Source: an uncultured Bacteroidota bacterium (GTDB taxonomy: Bacteria; Bacteroidota; Bacteroidia; Bacteroidales; P3). From it: a stretch of DNA of 64,000 bases. How positions within the stretch are numbered: the stretch's first letter is position 1; each line of letters opens with the position of its first letter. Below the pieces are notes generated by a model. It saw nothing but the letters and a program-made list of their open reading frames with translations, did no database searches and had not been told where the DNA came from. The stretch is taken from contig CACYJU010000009.1 in NCBI GenBank assembly GCA_902774845.1, forward strand, positions 1-64,000. Reading direction: 5' to 3'. Shown one piece after another: positions 19,308 to 28,720 of the stretch. A program made the position numbers and the translations under genes.

Positions 19308-20344
19308 AGACAGCAGTAGTCATATTAAACTGGAACGGTCGTTCGATGCTCGAACGCTATTTGCCGTCGGTCGTACAAAACTGTACGGGCGACGCCTTCG
19401 TCGTGGTGGCCGACAACGGCTCTACCGACGATTCGCTGGCGTTTGTCGAGCAACACTACCCATCCGTGCGGATAATACGGCTCGACAAGAACTACGGCTT
19501 CGCCGAGGGTTACAATCGTGCGCTCGCCCAGATAGATGCTGACTGCTACGTGCTGCTCAACGACGATGTGGAGGTGACTCCGGGATGGATTGAGCCTATA
19601 GTCGATTTGTTTGAAAGGAATCTGGATGTGGCCGTCTGCCAACCCAAGCTGCTTATGGACACCCAGCGCGACACCTTCGAGTATGCTGGTGCGTCTGGCG
19701 GATTTGTCGACGATTTCGGCTATCCCTATTGTCGTGGAAGGATGTTCAACACACTTGAGAAAGACCTCGGGCAGTATGACGACCCGTGCGACGTGATGTG
19801 GGCTACCGGTGCGGCGATGTTCGTGCGTGCGTCGGTGTGGAGGGAATTGGGTGGCCTAGATGGCGACTTCTTCGCCCACATGGAGGAGATAGACTTCTGC
19901 TGGCGTGTACGTAACGCTGGCTACAGGGTGATGAGCTGCCCTCAGTCGGTGGCCTACCATCTGGGGGGCGGCACTCTGCCTAAGAGCTCTCCGAGGAAGA
20001 CCTACCTCAACTTCCGCAACAACCTCTCGATGCTCTATAAAAACCTTCCGTCCAGCCGCCTGCTGCCGGTCATCTTGTTGCGGCTGCCTCTCGACTGGGT
20101 GGCGGCGTTGAAATTTATCGCCGACGGCAACCCCAAGGATTTTCTTGCCGTTGGTCGGGCTCACAGGGATTTCTTCAAGTTGCTCCCGCATCTGAAGAAT
20201 AAACGTAAGGCGGGCGACACTCAAGCCATCAAGCATTCAGGCAATCAAGCAATCAAGCATTCAGGCAATCAAGCATTCAAGCATTCAAAAATGCTCCTGG
20301 TGGATTACTACCTACGTGGAAAAAAACATTTTTCTGAATTGTAG
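19304..20344 (+). CDS. Family 2 glycosyltransferase
   Basis: 346 aa from ATG at 19304, which overlaps the preceding stop as ATGA. GT-A fold: TAVVILNWNGR, ADNGSTDDSL, and the acidic metal site LLNDDVEV; GGLDGDFFAHMEEIDFCWR is the acceptor-loop motif of rhamnosyl-like GT2 enzymes. Probably adds sugars to a lipid-linked glycan. Near the C-terminus (residues about 306-329) a DNA-repeat-encoded insert, TQAIKHSGNQAIKHSGNQAF, interrupts the conserved tail, which resumes as YYLRGKKHFSEL. Confidence 0.9.
   Translation: MKTAVVILNWNGRSMLERYLPSVVQNCTGDAFVVVADNGSTDDSLAFVEQHYPSVRIIRLDKNYGFAEGYNRALAQIDADCYVLLNDDVEVTPGWIEPIVDLFERNLDVAVCQPKLLMDTQRDTFEYAGASGGFVDDFGYPYCRGRMFNTLEKDLGQYDDPCDVMWATGAAMFVRASVWRELGGLDGDFFAHMEEIDFCWRVRNAGYRVMSCPQSVAYHLGGGTLPKSSPRKTYLNFRNNLSMLYKNLPSSRLLPVILLRLPLDWVAALKFIADGNPKDFLAVGRAHRDFFKLLPHLKNKRKAGDTQAIKHSGNQAIKHSGNQAFKHSKMLLVDYYLRGKKHFSEL
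20220..20288 (+). repeat. In-frame octamer repeat inside the GT2 gene
   Basis: Eight or nine units of AATCAAGC / ATTCAGGC / ATTCAAGC, including a longer-order duplication of 32 bases. Encodes two IKHSGNQA copies. Same word as in the PagL-like and hemerythrin genes. Confidence 0.9.
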
Positions 20345-20356
20345 CAATCTTGCAAT

Positions 20357-20390
20357 CATATCAACGAATAACATATCAACGTAAAAACAT
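20357..20390 (+). repeat. CATATCAACG spacer repeat before gltX
   Basis: Two units CATATCAACG separated by AATAA in the 49-base gap between the GT2 gene and gltX; same word as the gltX-ompH gap and the ligA insert. Confidence 0.75.
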
Positions 20391-20393
20391 AAC

Positions 20394-21929
20394 ATGGAAC
20401 GACAAGTAAGAGTAAGATTCGCGCCCAGCCCTACAGGTCCGCTTCATATCGGCGGCGTGCGCACAGCTTTATACAACTACCTCTTCGCCCGTCAGAGTGG
20501 CGGCAAGATGATTCTGCGTATCGAAGATACCGACCAAACTCGTTTCGTACCTGGCGCTGAAGACTATATCATCGAGGCGCTCACATGGCTCGGCATAGAG
20601 TTCGACGAGGGTGTGCATATCGGAGGTCCGTTCGGCCCTTACCGTCAGAGCGACCGCAAGCCGCTCTATAAGCAATACTCCGACCAGCTGCTGGCCGACG
20701 GATGGGCTTACTATGCCTTCGATACTCCTCAGGCTCTCGACGCCAAACGCAAGGAGTATGAGGCTCAGAAGAAGACCTTCCAGTACGACTGCCGCACTCG
20801 TGGTGAGATGGAGAACTCGCTGACCCTTAGTGCCAACGAGGTGAAGCAGCGCATCGAGAGGGGCGACCACTATGTGGTGCGTTTCAAATTCCCCGAACAT
20901 ATAGACATCACCGTCCACGACCTCATACGTGGCGAGGTGACGATGAACTCTGACCTGCTTGACGACAAGGTGCTTTTCAAGAGCGACGGTATGCCGACCT
21001 ACCATTTGGCAAACATTGTCGACGACCACCTGATGGAGATAAGTCACGTCATACGTGGCGAAGAGTGGCTGCCCAGCGCTCCTTTGCATGTGATGCTTTA
21101 CCGTGCTTTCGGATGGGAAGCGACGATGCCTAAGTTTGCCCACCTGCCGTTGTTGCTCAAGCCCGAGGGCAACGGCAAGCTCAGCAAGCGCGACGGCGAC
21201 CGGCTCGGGTTCCCCGTCTTCCCTCTCGACTGGCATGATCCGCAGAGCGGCGAGCTCTCGTCGGGTTACCGCGAGAAAGGCTATCTGCCTGGTGCGGTGG
21301 TGAATATGCTTGCCTTGCTGGGATGGAATCCTGGCACCGAGCAGGAGATCTTCTCTATGGAGGAACTGATAAAGGCTTTCGACATAAGCCATATCAGCAA
21401 GAGCGGCGCGAAATTCAACGTGGAGAAGTCGAAATGGTTCAACCACGAGTATATGCAGATGCTTTCGGACAAGCAGATTGCCGACTATCTCAAGCCGCAG
21501 TTGGCCGAACATGGGGTGACCGCTTCGGATGAATATATAGAGAAGGTGTGTGCGATGATGAAAAACCGCATCAGCTTCCCTTCGGAGCTGTGGGAGACCA
21601 CCTCTTATTTCTTCGAGGCTCCTAAGGAGTACAACCCAGCCGACTTGAAGAAACGTTGGAAAGCGGGTATGACCACCCACATGAACAAGATACTCGAGAT
21701 ACTCGACACCGTGCCTTTTGAACACGATGCCCTCCACAAAGCCATTCTGGATGACTATATTGTGGCTAACCAGTTCAATATGGGACAGATCATGAATTCG
21801 TTCCGCATCGCCCTCATCGGCAAGACCGTCGGCCCCGACCTGCTCACCTTCGTGATGGTGATAGGTAAGGATGAGACGGTGAGCCGCCTCAAAAAAGCGG
21901 TGGAGACGATAGGGGAGATAGAAGGATAG
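20394..21929 (+). CDS. gltX: Glutamyl-tRNA synthetase
   Basis: 511 aa, normal length. Class I synthetase charging tRNA-Glu. HIGH-type motif in [20 protein letters not shown] near the N-terminus and KMSKS-type motif as [11 protein letters not shown], then the helical anticodon-binding C-terminus. ATG at 20394 follows the repeat spacer. Inside a run with envelope genes, so probably co-transcribed. Confidence 0.98.
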   Translation: MERQVRVRFAPSPTGPLHIGGVRTALYNYLFARQSGGKMILRIEDTDQTRFVPGAEDYIIEALTWLGIEFDEGVHIGGPFGPYRQSDRKPLYKQYSDQLLADGWAYYAFDTPQALDAKRKEYEAQKKTFQYDCRTRGEMENSLTLSANEVKQRIERGDHYVVRFKFPEHIDITVHDLIRGEVTMNSDLLDDKVLFKSDGMPTYHLANIVDDHLMEISHVIRGEEWLPSAPLHVMLYRAFGWEATMPKFAHLPLLLKPEGNGKLSKRDGDRLGFPVFPLDWHDPQSGELSSGYREKGYLPGAVVNMLALLGWNPGTEQEIFSMEELIKAFDISHISKSGAKFNVEKSKWFNHEYMQMLSDKQIADYLKPQLAEHGVTASDEYIEKVCAMMKNRISFPSELWETTSYFFEAPKEYNPADLKKRWKAGMTTHMNKILEILDTVPFEHDALHKAILDDYIVANQFNMGQIMNSFRIALIGKTVGPDLLTFVMVIGKDETVSRLKKAVETIGEIEG

Positions 21930-21933
21930 TGCT

Positions 21934-22026
21934 ATGTGGTCAGTATAACCACATCCAATATCAACCCACAACATATCAACGTATCAACATATCAACATAT
22001 CAACGTATCAACATATCAACGAATAA
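21934..22026 (+). repeat. Hairpin and CATATCAACGTATCAAC repeat after gltX
   Basis: A small stem ATGTGGT / ACCACAT (21934-21940 / 21948-21954) starts three bases after the gltX stop, followed by about seven units of ATATCAAC / GTATCAAC up to 22026, filling most of the gap before the OmpH-like gene. Confidence 0.85.
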
Positions 22027-22044
22027 CCTTTATACGAAATAACA

Positions 22045-22827
22045 ATGGAAGAAAACATCAACAACGAAATTATCGAAAACGAGATCAAAACCGATATCAA
22101 CAACGAACTCCAAGACGAAGTGACAGAAAACGCTCCGATTGAGAACGAGCCAGAATGCGGCTGCACGACTGACAAGCGTGATTGCCGCTGCAAGGGCCAT
22201 TTGTGCATGATCATCCTGATGGTGATTCTCTTTTTGGCTGTGGCTGCTCTCTATGCTCTCCATTTCTGTGGCAACAAGCTGAAGGTGGCTGACGCTGAGG
22301 GGTCAGAAGTGACGGCGGTCGTCTCTGACGGACATTCCCTCCGTATTGCATACGTCAACACCGACACCCTGATGGCGCATTACGAGTATGCTCTGGAGCT
22401 TCAGCGCAAAATCGAGCAGGTCTCTGCTCAGCAGGCTGCCCTCGCTCAGCAGGAGGAACAGTTCCAAGCCGACTATCAGAACTTCCTTCAGACAGGCGAG
22501 AACCTGACTCTCTCTCAGCAGCAGGAGAAAGAACGTGAGCTGAAAGAACGCTACGAAAAGCTGGCTCGCCTCGAAAAGCAGTATGCCGACCTCCTTCCTC
22601 AGAAACAGAAACACCTCCAGGAGGAATTGGACAAGATGACTCGTGCAGTTTACAACTTCATAGCCGACTACAACTCCAAGCACGATAAGTATAACCTTAT
22701 CCTCTCCAAGTGTTACAGCAACACTCCGGTACTCTATGGCGACAAGGCTCTCGACATCACCAACGAGATTCTCGAGGGGTTGAACAAAGAGTACGCTCAA
22801 GTGAAAAAAATAAAACAAAACAAATAG
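22045..22827 (+). CDS. OmpH/Skp-like protein with N-terminal cytosolic cysteine cluster and membrane anchor
   Basis: 260 aa. N-terminus is acidic, Asn/Glu-rich and repetitive (NINNEIIENEIKTDINNEL), followed by cysteines 38, 40, 47, 49 and 54 (CGC, CRC, GHLC), then one membrane helix (about 54-75). The remainder is an OmpH-type fold: IAYVNTDTLMAHYEYAL, a long coiled coil (residues about 120-200) and a closing strand NLILSKC. Skp relatives are periplasmic chaperones for outer-membrane proteins; here the domain is tethered with the cysteine cluster facing the cytoplasm, which is unusual. A metal-binding role for the cysteines is only an inference. Confidence 0.75.
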   Translation: MEENINNEIIENEIKTDINNELQDEVTENAPIENEPECGCTTDKRDCRCKGHLCMIILMVILFLAVAALYALHFCGNKLKVADAEGSEVTAVVSDGHSLRIAYVNTDTLMAHYEYALELQRKIEQVSAQQAALAQQEEQFQADYQNFLQTGENLTLSQQQEKERELKERYEKLARLEKQYADLLPQKQKHLQEELDKMTRAVYNFIADYNSKHDKYNLILSKCYSNTPVLYGDKALDITNEILEGLNKEYAQVKKIKQNK

Positions 22828-22831
22828 TGTC

Positions 22832-23836
22832 ATGAAAAAAATTGTTCTTTTAGCGCTTGCCCTCGTGGTAGGTATGACAGCCGCCAACGCTCAGTTTGGC
22901 AACCTTATCCGTAAGGCTGCCCAGAAGACCGCCGAGAAAGCTGTCGATAAGGCAGTAGACCGTGCAACAGAAGAGGCCGATAAAGCCGTAGATCGTGAAC
23001 TCGACAAGGTGTTCACACCTCAGGAAGAGAACACCAAGTCTACTAAAAACAACAGCACTCCCCAAGCGGAGGAGGAGAATCCTACCTATGAGTCAATAAT
23101 GCGTCAGGCACTCGAGATGCCTACCGTCCAGCAGCTCATAAATCACAAGGGCTATGAACTCAACGAACAGTCGTTCAAGCTTATCACCAGCCCTGTGACG
23201 CGTTATGTGACCAACATCTCAATGTTGTCGCTGCAGATGGCTTCGCTTTCTTACAGTAATGTCGATTCGGCACAAGCTGTCGAGACCGCCTACGATATGG
23301 CTTCGCGTTATTCTGGTCTCTCTCGTCAGGAGATCGAGAAACTCCAAACCATGAGCGAGGCCGAACAGGAAGCCTATCTCAAAGCCCACTACTCAGAGGG
23401 TAGGGCAGAGGCTGCCATCTTGAACGATGCTGCCGACGCCGCCAAATACCTGGAACCTCTCCAACCGACCATCGACCGCTGGAACGAGGTGGGAGAGAGG
23501 GCCGACAGGATTATCGCCGACGCTGAGGAAAAATGCAACTCTGTCTATTCCAAATATTCCGACAGGATTGCTTCGGCGACAGGCAAGGATAAGAACGAAC
23601 TTATCCTGAAATACTACAGCGAGGTGTGCCCTATCAAACGTGAGGCCGCTCTCGAGTCGATGCGGATAAGGGTCGACGAACAGCTGCCTATAGCAGAGGA
23701 ACTTGAGAGGGAGATGGTGAAGATCCGCGCTAAGCACAAGGACTATATCGCCCATCTGCTCAACTACCCCATGCTCACAGCTACCCAATGTCTTTCCGCC
23801 ACCTCATTCCTGACGGATATTCCAACAGGAGAGTAG
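22832..23836 (+). CDS. Secreted helical protein of unknown function
   Basis: 334 aa with a signal peptide (MKKIVLLALALVVGMTAANA). Residues about 25-60 are a charged helix with AEKAVDKAVDRATEEADKAV periodicity, then a predicted all-helical body rich in Glu, Lys and Ala. No cysteines pattern, no catalytic motif and no family I recognise. Starts 4 bases after the OmpH-like gene, so it is co-translated with it, and both may serve the envelope. Last gene of the operon before a clear terminator. Confidence 0.7.
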   Translation: MKKIVLLALALVVGMTAANAQFGNLIRKAAQKTAEKAVDKAVDRATEEADKAVDRELDKVFTPQEENTKSTKNNSTPQAEEENPTYESIMRQALEMPTVQQLINHKGYELNEQSFKLITSPVTRYVTNISMLSLQMASLSYSNVDSAQAVETAYDMASRYSGLSRQEIEKLQTMSEAEQEAYLKAHYSEGRAEAAILNDAADAAKYLEPLQPTIDRWNEVGERADRIIADAEEKCNSVYSKYSDRIASATGKDKNELILKYYSEVCPIKREAALESMRIRVDEQLPIAEELEREMVKIRAKHKDYIAHLLNYPMLTATQCLSATSFLTDIPTGE

Positions 23837-23882
23837 TCATTAGTTTCCGACGTCACTCCTGAAAATAATCCACGCCCTCAAC

Positions 23883-23908
23883 CCCTCTCCCTCAGAGAGG
23901 GGTTTTTG
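23883..23908 (+). terminator. Terminator of the GWxTD-gltX operon
   Basis: CCCCTCTC, loop CCTCA, GAGAGGGG then TTTTTG: a perfect 8-bp GC-rich stem, 46 bases after the last stop. Confidence 0.9.
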
Positions 23909-24298
23909 TTTAACATGAATTCCACAAGAAAGGGTAATAAGGTTCTAAAGTATAATATAAATAGGTGTAGTTTTTTGATGTTGATATTTTTGTTGTTCTG
24001 TTGATATGTTGAAATATTGGTTGATTATATGGATGTTGTGAGATTGAATGTGTACTTTGCTTTTCCTTGTGTTAATATGTTGTTAAGAAGTTTTGTGAAA
24101 GTGGTGGCAAGTTTGTTTTTGGTTGATGTATCTTTGCAAGCGGTATCGAACCAAAGCGAAAAGATATAAGTGTGTGAGTGTGTGGGTGCTGAATACATGA
24201 CGGTGTTATCACTTGAGTGTGTGACTCTTTTACGCTTAGAGAAAACGACAGAGAATTAGATAATTAAGCTTTTTTAACCGATAAAATACATCAACACA
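23909..24298. other. Intergenic leader before nrdD
   Basis: About 390 bases. GTTGATAT/GTTGAAAT words recur at 23977-24035, then the promoter at 24129-24136 and a 160-base 5-prime leader with GTGTGAGTGTGTGGGTG. No gene, and I cannot fold a known riboswitch or find a convincing NrdR box. Confidence 0.5.
24129..24136 (+). promoter_or_regulatory. -7 element for nrdDG
   Basis: TATCTTTG followed by CAAG; 162 bases before the nrdD ATG, giving a long leader. Confidence 0.6.
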
Positions 24299-26536
24299 AT
24301 GGAGCAGGTTCCTTTCACAATCATCAAGCGCGACGGCCATCCCGTCCCATTCTCACTGGATAAAATCATGCATGCAATAGCCAAGGCTTTTGAGTCGGTC
24401 AACGAGCCGGCTGATCTGGCTACGATGGGTAAGATTTTGTCTCATCTGCAGATTCAAGACGGAATCACCGTTGAGGATATGCAGAATCAGGTGGAAGAGG
24501 CTCTGATGCGTGAGGGCTACTACAAAGTGGCCAAGAGTTTCATGCTCTATCGTCAGAAACATACCGAGGATCGTGAGACTTTGGAGAAGCTAAACTTCCT
24601 GGTCGACTACTGCAAGGCAGCCAACGCCGCTACGGGTAGTAAGTACGATGCCAACGCCAACGTGGAGCACAAGAACATCGCCACATTGATTGGCGAGCTC
24701 CCCAAGGCTGGTTTCATCCGTTTGAACCGTCGTCTGCTCACCGACCGTATAAAGAAGCTCTACGGAAAAGAACTCTCCGACCGTTACCTCGACCTGCTCA
24801 CACACCATTTCATCTACAAGAACGACGAGACGTCGTTGGCTAACTACTGCGCCAGCATCACGATGTATCCTTGGCTGCTCAACGGAACGGCTTCTATCGG
24901 TGGCAACTCGAAGGCTCCGACGAACCTGAAGAGTTTTTGTGGTGGCTTCGTGAACATGGTGTTCATGGTTTCGAGCATGTTGAGCGGTGCCTGCGCTACT
25001 CCAGAGTTCTTGATGTATCTGAACTATTTCATCGGTAAGGATTATGGTCAGGATTATTGGAAGAGAGCCGACGAGGTGGTCGACCTCTCGTTGAAGAAAC
25101 GTACCATTGACAAGGTTATCACCGACTGCTTCGAGCAGATTGTGTATACTCTCAACCAGCCGACTGGTGCTCGTAACTACCAGGCCGTGTTCTGGAACAT
25201 CGCCTACTACGACAAGTTCTACTTTGAGAGCATCTTTGGTGATTTCGTGTTCCCAGACAATACTAAACCTGACTGGGAGGGTCTCTCATGGTTGCAGAAA
25301 CGTTTCATGACTTGGTTCAACAACGAGCGTCTGCGTTCGGTGCTCACCTTCCCGGTTGAGACGATGGCTCTGCTCACCGAGAACGGCGACTGCAAAGACA
25401 AGGAGTGGGGCGACTTCACGGCTCAGATGTATGCCGAAGGCCATTCGTTCTTCACCTACATGAGCGACAACGCTGACTCGCTGTCGAGCTGCTGCCGTCT
25501 CCGTAACGAGATTACCGACAACGGATTCAGCTACACCCTCGGAGCTGGTGGTGTGTCTACGGGTTCAAAGAGCGTGCTTACCATCAACCTCAACCGTTGC
25601 ATACAGCAGGCAGTGCGCGAGAATCGCGATTACCTTGAGTATATAGGCGACATCGTGGATCTCTGCCACAAGGTACAGATTGCCTACAACGAGAATCTGA
25701 AAGAACTGCAGGAGCATGGAATGCTGCCTCTCTTCGATGCCGGTTATATCAACATCGCACGCCAGTATCTCACCATCGGTGTGAACGGATTGGTTGAAGG
25801 TGCTGAATTCTTGGGCATCAAGATCGACGACAACGAGAAATACCGCAACTATGTGCAGTCGGTTCTTGGAGTCGTGGAGAAATACAACCGTCAGTACCGT
25901 TCGAAAGAACTGATGTTCAACTGTGAGATGATTCCGGCAGAGAACGTGGGTGTGAAACACGCCAAATGGGACCGCGAGGATGGTTACCTCGTACCTCGCG
26001 AGTGCTACAACAGCTACTTCTATATCGTCGAGGACGACTCGCTGAGCATCATCGACAAGTTCAAACTGCATGGTGCTCCTTATATTGCTCACCTCACTGG
26101 TGGCAGCGCTCTGCACTTGAACCTGGACGAGCATCTGACACAGGATCAGTATCGTCAGCTGCTCCGCGTGGCTGCCAAGGAAGGCTGCAACTATTTCACC
26201 TTCAACGTGCCCAACACTATCTGCAACGAATGTGGATACATTGATAAACGTCACCTGAAGGAGTGCCCGAAGTGTCATAGTACGAATGTCGACTATATGA
26301 CCCGTATCATCGGTTACCTGAAGCGAATCAGCAACTTCTCGCAGGCACGTCAGGAAGAGGCTCACCGCCGTCACTACCACAATCCGCAAGACCGCGTTGA
26401 ACGCTCGCTGGCAAATATGGCACAGGTCTACCAGACAGCAGATATGCTGGAATTAGAGTCGTCGCGTCGTCGTGAGCAGCTTCTCAACCAGGCTGCCGCT
26501 ACAGAGAAACAGGGTGAAATATGCTTAAATATCTGA
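24299..26536 (+). CDS. nrdD: Anaerobic ribonucleoside-triphosphate reductase
   Basis: 745 aa. Class III reductase making deoxynucleotides without oxygen through a glycyl radical. N-terminal ATP cone (FTIIKRDGHPVPFSLDKI, residues 5-95) for allosteric control; ten-stranded barrel with active-site Cys in LKSFCGGFVNMVF or nearby; zinc site CNECGY ... CPKC; glycyl-radical motif TRIIGYLKRISNF with Gly672. About 73 residues follow the radical glycine, rather more than usual, ending in a charged helix. Overlaps nrdG by 16 bases. Indicates strictly or facultatively anaerobic life. Confidence 0.97.
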   Translation: MEQVPFTIIKRDGHPVPFSLDKIMHAIAKAFESVNEPADLATMGKILSHLQIQDGITVEDMQNQVEEALMREGYYKVAKSFMLYRQKHTEDRETLEKLNFLVDYCKAANAATGSKYDANANVEHKNIATLIGELPKAGFIRLNRRLLTDRIKKLYGKELSDRYLDLLTHHFIYKNDETSLANYCASITMYPWLLNGTASIGGNSKAPTNLKSFCGGFVNMVFMVSSMLSGACATPEFLMYLNYFIGKDYGQDYWKRADEVVDLSLKKRTIDKVITDCFEQIVYTLNQPTGARNYQAVFWNIAYYDKFYFESIFGDFVFPDNTKPDWEGLSWLQKRFMTWFNNERLRSVLTFPVETMALLTENGDCKDKEWGDFTAQMYAEGHSFFTYMSDNADSLSSCCRLRNEITDNGFSYTLGAGGVSTGSKSVLTINLNRCIQQAVRENRDYLEYIGDIVDLCHKVQIAYNENLKELQEHGMLPLFDAGYINIARQYLTIGVNGLVEGAEFLGIKIDDNEKYRNYVQSVLGVVEKYNRQYRSKELMFNCEMIPAENVGVKHAKWDREDGYLVPRECYNSYFYIVEDDSLSIIDKFKLHGAPYIAHLTGGSALHLNLDEHLTQDQYRQLLRVAAKEGCNYFTFNVPNTICNECGYIDKRHLKECPKCHSTNVDYMTRIIGYLKRISNFSQARQEEAHRRHYHNPQDRVERSLANMAQVYQTADMLELESSRRREQLLNQAAATEKQGEICLNI

Positions 26537-26994
26537 ACGCAGATATAGTATTTCAAGAGATTCCTAACGAGACCACTCTGGCAATCAACCTCACTAAATG
26601 TCCGTGCCATTGTCCCGGTTGTCATAGTCCTTGGCTATGGCAGGATATCGGGGAGGAACTGACCGAAAAGTCGCTCTGTGGTTTGATTGGCGGCTATGAG
26701 AGCAGTATCACATGTGTCTGCTTTATGGGTGGAGATTCGGCGCCTGAAGAGGTGGAAGCTCTCGCAACCGACCTCAAGCAGCGTTATCCCAACTATAAGG
26801 TGGCGTGGTACAGCGGAAGACAGCATGTCCCTGGGAACGTCAACAAGCAGGCGTTCGATTATATCAAACTTGGACCTTATAACGCCCATCTCGGACCTCT
26901 CACATCGGCGGGTACCAACCAGCGCATGCTGAAGAAGCAGCAGGACGGAACGTTTGTCGATATCACCACGGTGTTTCAGAAAAAGATAGGCTGA
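26521..26994 (+). CDS. nrdG: Anaerobic ribonucleotide reductase activating protein (radical SAM)
   Basis: 157 aa. Generates the glycyl radical on NrdD using a 4Fe-4S cluster and S-adenosylmethionine. Cluster cysteines in CPCHCPGCHSP fit C-x3-C-x2-C, and GGDSAP is the SAM-binding glycine motif. Length normal. The ATG lies inside the end of nrdD (16-base overlap), so the two are coupled. Confidence 0.96.
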   Translation: MLKYLNADIVFQEIPNETTLAINLTKCPCHCPGCHSPWLWQDIGEELTEKSLCGLIGGYESSITCVCFMGGDSAPEEVEALATDLKQRYPNYKVAWYSGRQHVPGNVNKQAFDYIKLGPYNAHLGPLTSAGTNQRMLKKQQDGTFVDITTVFQKKIG

Positions 26995-27019
26995 CCCTAA
27001 TCAACCCTATATATTTGCC

Positions 27020-27050
27020 AAAGGCCCACATTCAAAGAATGCGGGCCTTT
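27020..27050. terminator. Bidirectional terminator between nrdG and acyl-CoA ligase
   Basis: AAAGGCCCACATTC, loop, GAATGCGGGCCTTT: 14-bp stem with one mismatch, A-rich on the left and T-rich on the right, between convergent genes. Confidence 0.85.
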
Positions 27051-27090
27051 ATTTGTGAGAGTCTGAAATGGTGAAAGCTGTTGATGCTTA

Positions 27091-28701
27091 TTATTGGTAG
27101 AGATATCTTTTGATTTTCAACGTGGCGGTCTTTTTGAACGGTTCGTTCATCAGTTCAACGAGGGCTATCTGGCTTTGTACGCTCACTCGCTTGTTGACAA
27201 ACGACCGGATATCTTCAGTTAGTTGTGAAATTTTTTCTGAGGTGAGACTGCTTATCTTTTTCTTGATGTTTTCATCGAGCTGCACTAGGGCTACTAACAG
27301 TTTGTCGCGTTTCACAACAAGTGACTCTATGACGCTGGGGTAGTTGTTTATAACCTGCTCTATTTCCTCTGGGTATATGTTCTCTCCCGATGAACCAAGA
27401 ATCATGCTTCCCATTCGACCTTTGATATAGTATCTTCCGCGTTTGTCACGAGAGGCTAGGTCTCCGGTATGATACCAGCCGTCACCGGTTAGCACGGAAG
27501 CGGTTCGTTCGGGATCTTTAAAATAGCCCATCATGACATTTGGACCGCGAGCAATGATTTCACCTATTCCGGTTTTGGGGTTCACGTTGGCAAGGTCGAC
27601 TTCAACACCGTAAGCTGCCACACCGATGGAACCTACCTTGGTATGTCCCACGCAGGCGTTGCTGATAAGAGGTGCGGTCTCTGTTGTTCCATATCCGATA
27701 GCGTAGTTGAAGTGGCTCTTTTTCAAAAACTCTTCTACTTCAGGATTGAGCTTTGCCCCGCCGATACCGAAGAATTTAATCTTGCCACCCGTCTGCTTCT
27801 TGAGTGTGATGCCTATCAGGGTGTACATAAGACCTGGTAGGTGAGTTTGAATCCATTTCAGGTTCGGCGTTTCGTCAATGCGTCTCAGTACGGCTTTGTG
27901 CAGCTTTTCTGCCACCAAGGGTACCGAACAGATGATGGTGGGCCGAACCTTCTTCATCGCTGGAATGAGGATGGAGGGGGTTGGCATCTCGCGTAGATAG
28001 TATACAGCTCCGCCTACGAACACAGGGTAGAGCATGCCGAAGGCCATCTCGTAGGCGTGCGCCATAGGCAGTATTGAAAGCCATCGGTCTCGTGATGTGG
28101 CTGGTTGCGCGTGGCGTGCTTCCAGTACGCTGTGATAGAGATTTCCATGACTTAACATCACTCCTTTTGCGTTACCCGAAGTGCCTGATGTATATATGAT
28201 TGTGGCGAGGGTCTTGTCGGTGATGGGGTCGTGGGGCTTTTGTGGCTCAGCGTCGCAGGCAAAAGTCTTGTTGCAGTTTTCTACGCTGAAGTCGTCGATG
28301 ATGATGGTAGCTCTAAGCTGTCTCATCTGTTCATTCGAGAGTTTTGACAGCTGTTTGCGTGATACAAAGAGGGCCTCAGTTTCTGAATGGTTGAGTATGT
28401 TTTCAACCTCGAAGGCGGTGGATCCTGGCAGTATGGGTACGGCTACACGTCCTGCTGTCGTTATTGCGAAGAAGGCTACTGTCCAGTTGGGCATGTTCTC
28501 CGCAAGTATTGCCACCTTGCCGTCTGACGACACAGAGTTGTTGTCGAGAAGTGCGCTTATTTTCTTCACCTGATTGGCAAACGCACTATATGTATAGGCT
28601 TGGTCTCCGTTGGTGAATTGGGCCATTGGGCGTTCTGCCCATCTGGAGCACGTCTTCTCAAATATGGTTGTAAGAGTGTTGTTGGAAGTGTTATTGTTCA
28701 A
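27091..28701 (-). CDS. AMP-dependent acyl-CoA synthetase/ligase (long-chain fatty acid type)
   Basis: 536 aa. Adenylate-forming fold: P-loop IIYTSGTSGNAKGVMLSHGN, IGYGTTETAPLIS, WYHTGDLASRDKRG and GRMGSMILGSSGENIYPEEI. It activates a carboxylic acid to an acyl-AMP and then a thioester; Bacteroidota relatives are annotated as long-chain fatty acid ligases, but the acid is not determined by sequence. No membrane segment. Last gene of a minus-strand run that starts at mscS; 19 bases after the DUF3857 gene. Confidence 0.9.
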   Translation of the reverse strand: MNNNTSNNTLTTIFEKTCSRWAERPMAQFTNGDQAYTYSAFANQVKKISALLDNNSVSSDGKVAILAENMPNWTVAFFAITTAGRVAVPILPGSTAFEVENILNHSETEALFVSRKQLSKLSNEQMRQLRATIIIDDFSVENCNKTFACDAEPQKPHDPITDKTLATIIYTSGTSGNAKGVMLSHGNLYHSVLEARHAQPATSRDRWLSILPMAHAYEMAFGMLYPVFVGGAVYYLREMPTPSILIPAMKKVRPTIICSVPLVAEKLHKAVLRRIDETPNLKWIQTHLPGLMYTLIGITLKKQTGGKIKFFGIGGAKLNPEVEEFLKKSHFNYAIGYGTTETAPLISNACVGHTKVGSIGVAAYGVEVDLANVNPKTGIGEIIARGPNVMMGYFKDPERTASVLTGDGWYHTGDLASRDKRGRYYIKGRMGSMILGSSGENIYPEEIEQVINNYPSVIESLVVKRDKLLVALVQLDENIKKKISSLTSEKISQLTEDIRSFVNKRVSVQSQIALVELMNEPFKKTATLKIKRYLYQ

Positions 28702-28720
28702 TGTAGTGTGGTTTTGTTAG

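Noticed and set aside
20469..21974. 501-residue minus-strand ORF opposite gltX
   Set aside because: Antisense shadow of a fully conserved synthetase gene.
21955..22026. ATATCAAC run as iterons or a replication origin
   Set aside because: Same word occurs inside ligA and in another spacer, the units are degenerate, and there is no replication gene nearby.
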